Below the pieces are notes generated by a model. The model did not search any database, had not been told where the DNA came from, and worked only from the letters and a program-made list of their open reading frames with translations. Of a stretch of 64,000 nt of DNA, positions 58,252 to 64,000 are shown one piece after another (the first letter of the stretch is position 1; every line of letters starts with the position of its first letter). The translations under genes were made by a program, and so were the position numbers. This DNA comes from JBBROS01 sp038229135 (GTDB lineage Bacteria > Pseudomonadota > Alphaproteobacteria > Acetobacterales > Acetobacteraceae). Location: positions 1-64,000 of the forward strand of contig JBBROS010000001.1 in assembly GCA_038229135.1 (NCBI GenBank), read 5' to 3'.

Positions 58252-59861
58252 CCCTTGGTCTCCATCAGTTCGCGTTTCGCGATCTTCCCCACCGGCGTAT
58301 GCGGCAACGCGTCCCGCACCTCCAGCGCCGAAGGCAACTCGTGCCGGCCCAGCCGCTCGGCGAGGAACGCCCTCAAGCCCTCCAGCGTCATCTCCGCCGC
58401 ACCCGGCCGCAGGCACACATAGGCCTTTGCCGCCTGGCCCCGATACGCGTCAGCAACGCCCACCACCGCCGCCTCCGCCACGTCCGGATGCTCGTGGATC
58501 GCCTCCTCGATCGCCCGCGGATACACGTTGAACCCGCCGCTGATGATCATGTCCTTCTTCCGGTCCACGATCGTGAAGCGCCCGTCCGGCTCCATCCGCG
58601 CCACGTCTCCGGTCAGGAACCATCCGTCCACGAACGCCGCCGCATTCTCCTCCGGCCGCTGCCAGTAGCCCCGGGTCACGTTCGGCCCCCGCACCGCCAG
58701 TTCGCCGGCCTCGCCCGGCGGCAGCGCGCGCGTCGGGTCCTCCAGCGCCACGACGCGGATGTCCACGCCCGGCAGCGGCACCCCGATCTCGCCAGGCGCC
58801 GCCGCCCGCCCGGGCAGCAGGTTCGTCCCGGCCGGAGACGTCTCCGTCATGCCCCAGCCGCCGCCCATGTGCAGCCCCGTCAGCGCGAAGAACCGTGTCC
58901 CCACCTCGTGCGGCAGCCCCGCCCCGCCGCTGCTGACCACCCGCAGGCTCCGCAGATTCCGCCGCTCCACGCCGGGCGCGTTCACCATCGCGATCCACAT
59001 CGTCGGCACGCCGTTCATGTGCGTCACCCCGGCCTCGATCGCCGCCAGCACCGCCTCCACCGCGAAACGCTCGTGCAGCACCATCTCCACGCCGGTGGCC
59101 AGGCACCGCAGCAGCACCGCCGTCAGCGCATAGATGTGGAACAGCGGCAGCACGCACAGCACGCGGTCGTTCGGCCGGATCTCGCGCCCCGTGCCGGCAC
59201 CCCAGGCCTCGTAGATGGCCACCGCACTTGTCAGGTTCGCATGGCTCAGCACCGCCGCCCGCGGGTGCCCCGTGGTGCCGCCCGTGTATTGCAGCAGCGC
59301 CGGGTCGTCCGGCGACGCCTCGGGCCAGGCGATCTCCGGCCCATCGAGCGCCAGCATCTCCAGCGCACCCGGCGGCAAGGGCAGCGTGGCCCCGCCTGGC
59401 CCCCAAGCCGCGTCGTCCGCCACCACGAGCCGCGCGGCCCCGGCCTCCACCGCCTGCGGCAGCACGCTCGGTAGGTTCGTCGTGATCAGCGTAGCGGCCC
59501 CGCTATCCTCGAGCTTGCGGCGGACCGCCCGCACCGGGTCGAGCGGGGTGAGGTGCACCACGACGGCCCCCACACGCAGCGCCGCAAAGAACGCGATGGG
59601 GTGCGCCGGGCTGTTGCCCAGCAGCAGCGCCACCGACTCCCCGGGCCGCACGCCCGCCGCCCACAGCCCGCGTGCCAGCCGCTCCACCTGCACGCCAAGC
59701 TCGGTGAAGCTCATCGCCCGGCCTCGGAACGTCAACGCCACCCGCTCGGCGAACCGCGCCACGGCCCGGTCCAGCAGCGCCGGCAACGTGGTCGTCGGCA
59801 CCACCAGGTCCCAAGCAAGACCGGGCGGATACACCGCGTCCCAAGGCCGGCTCTGCGTCAT
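58248..59861 (-). CDS. Acyl-CoA ligase (AMP-dependent, FadD-like)
   Basis: A 537-residue adenylate-forming enzyme. The phosphate loop at 192-204 reads YTGGTTGHPRAAV, in which the usual Lys-Gly is replaced by Arg201-Ala202. GGGWGMTETSP, DGWFLTGD and DRKKDMIISGGFNVYPRAIEE are normal, and HTPVGKIAKREL holds the C-terminal catalytic lysine. It activates the acid that the following enzymes oxidise. It overlaps both neighbours by 4 bases. Confidence 0.9.
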   Translation of the reverse strand: MTQSRPWDAVYPPGLAWDLVVPTTTLPALLDRAVARFAERVALTFRGRAMSFTELGVQVERLARGLWAAGVRPGESVALLLGNSPAHPIAFFAALRVGAVVVHLTPLDPVRAVRRKLEDSGAATLITTNLPSVLPQAVEAGAARLVVADDAAWGPGGATLPLPPGALEMLALDGPEIAWPEASPDDPALLQYTGGTTGHPRAAVLSHANLTSAVAIYEAWGAGTGREIRPNDRVLCVLPLFHIYALTAVLLRCLATGVEMVLHERFAVEAVLAAIEAGVTHMNGVPTMWIAMVNAPGVERRNLRSLRVVSSGGAGLPHEVGTRFFALTGLHMGGGWGMTETSPAGTNLLPGRAAAPGEIGVPLPGVDIRVVALEDPTRALPPGEAGELAVRGPNVTRGYWQRPEENAAAFVDGWFLTGDVARMEPDGRFTIVDRKKDMIISGGFNVYPRAIEEAIHEHPDVAEAAVVGVADAYRGQAAKAYVCLRPGAAEMTLEGLRAFLAERLGRHELPSALEVRDALPHTPVGKIAKRELMETKG

Positions 59862-61933
59862 GCAGCCTTCGCCCCGGCCCCGCCCTTGGAGGTCCAGCCC
59901 GCGAAGCCCGCCCCCTCGGCCGCCAGCCGCGCCAACAGCGGTGCCGGCCGCAGGGCCGCATCTCCCGTCGCTGCCGCGAACGCCTCCAGCCGCGCCACGA
60001 TCTTCGGCAGCCCGACCAGGTCCGCATGGAACATCGGCCCCCCGCGCCAGGCCGGCCAGTTGTAGCCGTGCAGCCAGATCGTATCGATGTCCCCCGGCCG
60101 CTCCGCCACCCCTTCCTCGAGGATGCGCGCGCCCTCGTTGATCATCGGATAGACCAGCCGCTCGATGATCTCCTCCGCCCCGATCGTCCGCCGCGTGATC
60201 TCGAGCCGCGCGCTCTCGGCCGCGATGATGGCGTCCACCGCCGGGTCCGGCGTGGCCTGGCGCCCCTCGTAGAGGTAATACCCCGCCCCCGTCTTCTGCC
60301 CGAACCGCCCCGCGTCGCACAGCGCATCCGCCACCGCCGCCCGCTTGCCGAACGCGCGCCGGATGCGCATCCCGATGTCGAGCCCGGCCAGGTCGCTCAT
60401 CGCGAACGGCCCCATGCGGAACCCGAACGCCACCAGCGCCGCATCCACCTCGGATGGGCTGGCCCCGTCAAGCAGCAGCCGCTCCGCCGCCTCCGTCCGC
60501 CGCGCGAGCATGCGGTTGCCCACGAAGCCGAAGCAGTTGCCCACCACCACGCCCACCTTGCCCAACGCCCGCCCAACGGCCGCCGCCGTCGCGATGGCGT
60601 CCGGCGAGGTGTTCTTGCCCCGCACCGTCTCCAGCAGCTTCATCACGTTGGCCGGGCTGAAGAAGTGCATGCCGAGCACGTCGCCAGGCCGCGAGGTGGC
60701 CGCCGCGATCTGGTCGATGTCGAGGTAGCTCGTGTTCGTCGCCAACACCGCCCCAGGCTTGGCCACCCGGTCGAGCGTGCGGAACACCTCCTCCTTGACC
60801 CCCATCTCCTCGAATACCGCCTCCACCACGATGTCCGCGCCCTCGATCCCCTCGTAGCCCACCTGGCCGGTAATCCGGGACTGCCGGACGTCCGCCTCCG
60901 CGGGCGTGATGCTCCCCCGCTTGGCGCTGGTGGCATACAGCTCCGCAATCCGCGCCAGCCCCCGGTCGAGCGCCGCGCGCTCCGTCTCCACCACCACCAC
61001 GGGGATGCCTGCATTGGCAAAGCACATCGCGATGCCGCCCCCCATGGTCCCGGCCCCGATCACCGCCGCCCGGGCCACGGTGCGCTGCGTCGTGCCCTCC
61101 GGCAGTCGGGCCTTCTGCGCCTCCCGCTCGGCAAAGAACGCATGCCGCTGCGCCCGGCTCTCGTCGCCGCGCACCAGGTCCTCGAACAGCGCGCGCTCCG
61201 CCCGGCCGCCCTCGTCGAACGGCATCGCCACCGCATTCCGTATCGACTGCACGCACGCCTTGGGCGCCGCCGCCCCGGATGCCTTCAGCAGCGGCGCCGC
61301 CACCCGGTCGATCAGGCCAGGGTCCGTCCGCGCCGACTCCAGCGCATCCTCCCGGTCCCGCACCAGCCGCAGCTCCGCATGCTCCCGCGCCCACGCCACC
61401 GCCGCGCCCACATCGCCCTCGAGCAGCGCATCCACCAGCCCCATCCCGGCCGCCTCCTCGGCGCCCACCGGGTTGCCGCTCACGATCATGGCGAGCGCCT
61501 TCTCCACCCCCACCACCCGCGGCAGCCGCTGCGTCCCGCCGCCGCCCGGCAGCAGCCCGAGCTTCACCTCCGGCAACCCCAGCCGCGCGCCCTTCCACGC
61601 CACCCGCCCATGGCACCCCAGCGCCAGCTCGAGCCCGCCCCCCAGCGCCACGCCCTGGATGGCGGCCACCACCGGCACGCTCATCGCCTCGATCGCCGCG
61701 ATCACCTGGCGCAGATTCGGCTCCGCAAGCGGCTTGCCGAACTCCGTGATGTCCGCACCCCCGCTGAACGCCCGCGCCGTCCCGTGCAGCACCACCGCCC
61801 GCGCCGTGGCCGGCACCTGGCCAAGCGCCTCCATGATCCCCTGCCGTAGCGCGATGCCCAGCGCGTTCACAGGCGGACTGTCCATGCCCATCACCGCCAC
61901 GTCGCCATCCATTCGGAACGAGACAACACCCAT
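59858..61933 (-). CDS. Bifunctional enoyl-CoA hydratase/3-hydroxyacyl-CoA dehydrogenase
   Basis: A 691-residue FadB/FadJ-type fusion. The hydratase half (1-185) has the oxyanion loops AFSGGADITEFG and GVALGGGLELALG and Glu122 in LPEVKLGLLPGGGG. The dehydrogenase begins with NAD motif VIGAGTMGGG at 291-300, with HFFSPANVMKLLE and a C-terminal pair of helical domains ending near FHADLVGLPKIVARL. It carries the second and third beta-oxidation steps. It overlaps the ligase gene by 4 bases and ends the run begun by the Liv transporter. Confidence 0.94.
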   Translation of the reverse strand: MGVVSFRMDGDVAVMGMDSPPVNALGIALRQGIMEALGQVPATARAVVLHGTARAFSGGADITEFGKPLAEPNLRQVIAAIEAMSVPVVAAIQGVALGGGLELALGCHGRVAWKGARLGLPEVKLGLLPGGGGTQRLPRVVGVEKALAMIVSGNPVGAEEAAGMGLVDALLEGDVGAAVAWAREHAELRLVRDREDALESARTDPGLIDRVAAPLLKASGAAAPKACVQSIRNAVAMPFDEGGRAERALFEDLVRGDESRAQRHAFFAEREAQKARLPEGTTQRTVARAAVIGAGTMGGGIAMCFANAGIPVVVVETERAALDRGLARIAELYATSAKRGSITPAEADVRQSRITGQVGYEGIEGADIVVEAVFEEMGVKEEVFRTLDRVAKPGAVLATNTSYLDIDQIAAATSRPGDVLGMHFFSPANVMKLLETVRGKNTSPDAIATAAAVGRALGKVGVVVGNCFGFVGNRMLARRTEAAERLLLDGASPSEVDAALVAFGFRMGPFAMSDLAGLDIGMRIRRAFGKRAAVADALCDAGRFGQKTGAGYYLYEGRQATPDPAVDAIIAAESARLEITRRTIGAEEIIERLVYPMINEGARILEEGVAERPGDIDTIWLHGYNWPAWRGGPMFHADLVGLPKIVARLEAFAAATGDAALRPAPLLARLAAEGAGFAGWTSKGGAGAKAA

Positions 61934-61936
61934 CGC

Positions 61937-62629
61937 CTAGACCTCCAACCAATCCCGCCGCACGCCGGCATCCGCGGCCAGCGAGGCGGGCGTCCCTTCG
62001 AACACGATCTGCCCGTGCCCCATCACATACAGCCGCTGGCTGATGGCGAGCGCGATGTCGAGCTTCTGCTCGACCAACAAGATCGTGACCCCGCGCGCCG
62101 CCACCTGCTCCAGCAGCGTCCGCACCGTCTGCACCATCATGGGCGCCAAGCCCTCCGTCGGCTCGTCCACCATCAGCAGCGCCGGGCGGCCCATCAACGT
62201 ACGGCAGATGGCGAGCATCTGCTGCTCCCCCCCGCTCAGCGCCCCCGCCGGCGCCTCAGCCCGCTCCTCCAGGCGCGGGAACAAGGCGTAGGCGTCTGCC
62301 AGCGCGAACGCCCCGCCCGGCCCGGCCTTCTCGCCCAGCACCAAATTCTGCTTCGTCGTCAGGTCCGGGAAGATCGCCCGGTGCTCGTCCACATACCCAA
62401 GGCCCGCACGCGCCACCTGATGCGGCGCCATGCCCCCCAGCTCCCGCCCGCCGAACTTCACGCTTCCGGTGCGCGTCACGGCCCCCATGATCGCCTTCAG
62501 CGTCGTGCTCCGCCCGGCCCCGTTGCGCCCCAGCAGCGCCACGATCTCGCCGCGCCCCACATGCAGGTCCACCCCCCGCAGCACCTGGCTTTTGCCATAC
62601 CACGCTTCGAGCCCGCTCACCTCGAGCAT
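61937..62629 (-). CDS. livF: Branched-chain amino-acid-type ABC transporter ATPase LivF
   Basis: A 230-residue ATPase of the HAAT family: signature LSGGEQQMLAICRTLMGRP, Walker B LLMVDEPTEGLAP and H-loop LLVEQK. The Walker A segment reads GRNGAGRST, with Arg40 in the place of the usual lysine. The start at MLEVSGLEAWYGKS is family-typical. It lies three bases upstream of the FadB-type gene, tying import to acyl-CoA breakdown; the cargo may be a carboxylic acid instead of an amino acid. Confidence 0.92.
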   Translation of the reverse strand: MLEVSGLEAWYGKSQVLRGVDLHVGRGEIVALLGRNGAGRSTTLKAIMGAVTRTGSVKFGGRELGGMAPHQVARAGLGYVDEHRAIFPDLTTKQNLVLGEKAGPGGAFALADAYALFPRLEERAEAPAGALSGGEQQMLAICRTLMGRPALLMVDEPTEGLAPMMVQTVRTLLEQVAARGVTILLVEQKLDIALAISQRLYVMGHGQIVFEGTPASLAADAGVRRDWLEV

Positions 62630-62675
62630 GCGCTCTCCCTCTCCAGGTCCCCCTGGGCGAGCGGCGGGCACGCCC

Positions 62676-63488
62676 TCAACCATGCAGCGCCTCCGCGGCC
62701 GCGCCCAGATACGCCGTCCGCACGGCCGGGTTCGCCCGTACCGCATCCGGCACCCCGGTCGCGATTACCCGCCCCTCCGCCAGCACCGAGATCCGGTCCG
62801 CCAACTCGAACACCACGCCCAGATCGTGCTCGATCATCACCAGCGTACGCCCCACGCTCACGGCCCGGATCAGCTGCACCGCCCGCTCCGTCTCCGCCCG
62901 GCTCATCCCAGCCGTAGGCTCGTCGAGCAGGATGCAGCTGGCGCCCCCCGCGATCGTCACCCCGATCTCGAGCGCCCGCTGCTCCGCATAGGCCAGGTTG
63001 CCCGCCAGCACGTCCCGCCGGCGCTCCAGCCCCACCTGGTGCAACACGTCCTCCGCCCGCGCCCGCAGGGGGCCATACCCGTCCAGCGCGCGCCAGAACG
63101 CATGCCCGCACCCGTGCCCCCGCATGGCCCCCGCGCGCAGGTTCTCGAACACCGAGAGCTTCGGGAACAGGCTCGTCACCTGGAAGCTCCGCGCGAGCCC
63201 CCGGTTGAAGATCGCGTGCGGCGGCAGCCCCGTGATGTCCTCGCCACCCAGGCTCACCCGCCCGGCATCCAGCGACAACCGCCCGCTCACCAGGTGGAAC
63301 AGCGTGCTCTTGCCCGCACCATTGGGCCCGATGACCGCATGCCGCTCGCCCGGCAGCACCTCGAGGTCGACCCCCTGGATGATCCGCGTCGGCCCGAACG
63401 CCTTGTGCAGCCCGGCCAGCACCAGCCCCGGAGCAGCACCCGTTGCAGCGGCCGGGGCAGCTCCCGGGGCAGTCCCCGCCCCGCTCAC
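62676..63488 (-). CDS. livG: Branched-chain amino-acid-type ABC transporter ATPase LivG
   Basis: A 270-residue ATPase. Walker A GPNGAGKST (Lys60) is standard, RGLARSFQVTSLFPKLSVFENLRAG is typical of LivG, the signature region reads LAYAEQRALEIGVTIAGG in place of LSGGQ (common in this family), and Walker B is CILLDEPTAGMS. The GTG start overlaps the livM stop (GTGA). The first 20 residues form an Ala/Pro-rich leader not usual in LivG, so a later start is possible. Confidence 0.9.
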   Translation of the reverse strand: MSGAGTAPGAAPAAATGAAPGLVLAGLHKAFGPTRIIQGVDLEVLPGERHAVIGPNGAGKSTLFHLVSGRLSLDAGRVSLGGEDITGLPPHAIFNRGLARSFQVTSLFPKLSVFENLRAGAMRGHGCGHAFWRALDGYGPLRARAEDVLHQVGLERRRDVLAGNLAYAEQRALEIGVTIAGGASCILLDEPTAGMSRAETERAVQLIRAVSVGRTLVMIEHDLGVVFELADRISVLAEGRVIATGVPDAVRANPAVRTAYLGAAAEALHG

Positions 63489-64000
63489 GACTGCACCGCC
63501 GCCTGCCACGCGGCCCGCGCCCGCGGGGCGGCCCACCGCAGCCACAGCGCCCCAGCCACGAACAGCGCGACAGCCAGTGCCCACGGCCCCCACGCCAGCG
63601 GATCCGCCACGAACCCGAACACCGGCCGCGGCTGCGCGCCATTCCGCACCGCCTGCAGCCGGAACGCGAGCTCCGCCAACCCGACCACGCCCAGCACCGC
63701 CAGTGCCAGACCCGGCGCCGCCACCGCATAGCTCGGCACCAGCCGTCCCACGCGCCCTGCCCGCAGCACCGGCCCATGCGCGGACAATACCCCCGCAATC
63801 CCGCCCGGCGCCCACACCACCACCGCCACGAACAGCAGCCCCGAATAAAGCTGCCACGCATCCGTGACCGTCCCGAGCGCCACGCTCAACAGCGTGATCA
63901 GCACCGCTCCTACCACCGGGCCCCAGAACAGCCCGATCCCCCCGATGAACGTCATCAGCAACACCGCACCCGAAGCCTCCGGCCCCATGTTGCTGCTGGT
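63485..64000 (-). CDS. livM: Branched-chain amino-acid-type ABC transporter permease LivM (C-terminal part)
   Basis: The gene runs off the right edge of the window; only about 171 C-terminal residues are seen. LLMTFIGGIGLFWGPVVGAVLITLL is the conserved LivM end region, followed by YSGLLFVAVVVWAPGGIAG. After that an unusual extension of about 100 residues carries two further hydrophobic stretches (VAAPGLALAVLGVVGLAEL and PWALAVALFVAGALWLRWA). The stop overlaps the livG start. Confidence 0.88.
   Translation of the reverse strand, partial: TSSNMGPEASGAVLLMTFIGGIGLFWGPVVGAVLITLLSVALGTVTDAWQLYSGLLFVAVVVWAPGGIAGVLSAHGPVLRAGRVGRLVPSYAVAAPGLALAVLGVVGLAELAFRLQAVRNGAQPRPVFGFVADPLAWGPWALAVALFVAGALWLRWAAPRARAAWQAAVQS

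Noticed and set aside
1..64000. CRISPR arrays, rRNA or tRNA genes, prophage or transposase genes
   Set aside because: Gaps were read for spaced direct repeats and tRNA-like T-loops and none was found; no protein matched a recombinase, transposase or phage family.

Overview
The window is a 64 kb piece of a very G+C-rich chromosome with dense, short-gapped gene strings. The gene content points to an alphaproteobacterium, most likely Rhodospirillales/Acetobacteraceae: a fabD-fabG-acpP-fabF-mltG-yicC-gmk string, a petP/petR-like MarR plus OmpR-type pair beside ilvE, DUF1127 and DUF2272 proteins, and an alphaproteobacterial-style phn (C-P lyase) cluster with a DUF1045 gene. This placement is inference from gene order and protein families; no rRNA or tRNA gene was recognised. 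No stretch longer than 300 bases lacks a gene. The longest gap is 3040-3304, which holds only the presumed control region of a DUF1127 gene.

Layout. 1-7.1 kb: an acyl-CoA ligase with an AhpD-like protein, a Crp/Fnr regulator, a DUF1127 gene, a CNNM/HlyC-type membrane protein, then a coupled DUF3429 - KDPG aldolase - KDG kinase operon. 7.2-11.1 kb: an AEC carrier, a polar amino-acid ABC importer without its ATPase, and a small A+T-rich island carrying one lipoprotein gene. 11.1-17.1 kb: fatty-acid synthesis initiation and elongation genes joined to mltG, yicC and gmk, all leftward. 17.2-26 kb: single metabolic genes (class II amidotransferase, SMP-30 lactonase, M20 peptidase, peptide-type binding protein, BrkB, NUDIX, PanE-like, DUF2272 lipoprotein) and a VapC/PIN remnant.

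26.0-33.3 kb: phnF, a perfect palindromic operator, then phnGHIJKLM and a DUF1045 gene, giving a near-complete C-P lyase pathway from phosphonate to cyclic ribose phosphate. 33.5-36.7 kb: a PEP-CTERM surface protein, galE, a metal-site-like protein of unknown role and a TIGR04222 membrane gene broken by a nonsense codon. 36.7-43.3 kb: LeuCD-type hydro-lyase subunits diverging from an operon of an isocitrate lyase/PEP mutase-family lyase and HyuB/HyuA-type subunits. Sequence drift in the LeuCD motifs suggests this is an unassigned catabolic route rather than leucine synthesis; it is the most interesting region here. 43.3-55.8 kb: ilvE, a MarR/OmpR/EnvZ-type regulatory operon, an esterase, a D-cysteine desulfhydrase-like enzyme, purD, xseA, an ArgE/DapE-type deacylase and a dual GGDEF-EAL protein. 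55.9-64.0 kb: a tight leftward operon joining beta-oxidation enzymes (acyl-CoA dehydrogenase, thiolase, acyl-CoA ligase, FadB-type fusion) to a Liv-type ABC importer (livF, livG, livM, cut by the window edge), consistent with uptake and CoA-dependent breakdown of a carboxylic acid.

Two families of dispersed intergenic palindromes (four and three copies) and three short in-frame tandem repeats are scattered through the window.
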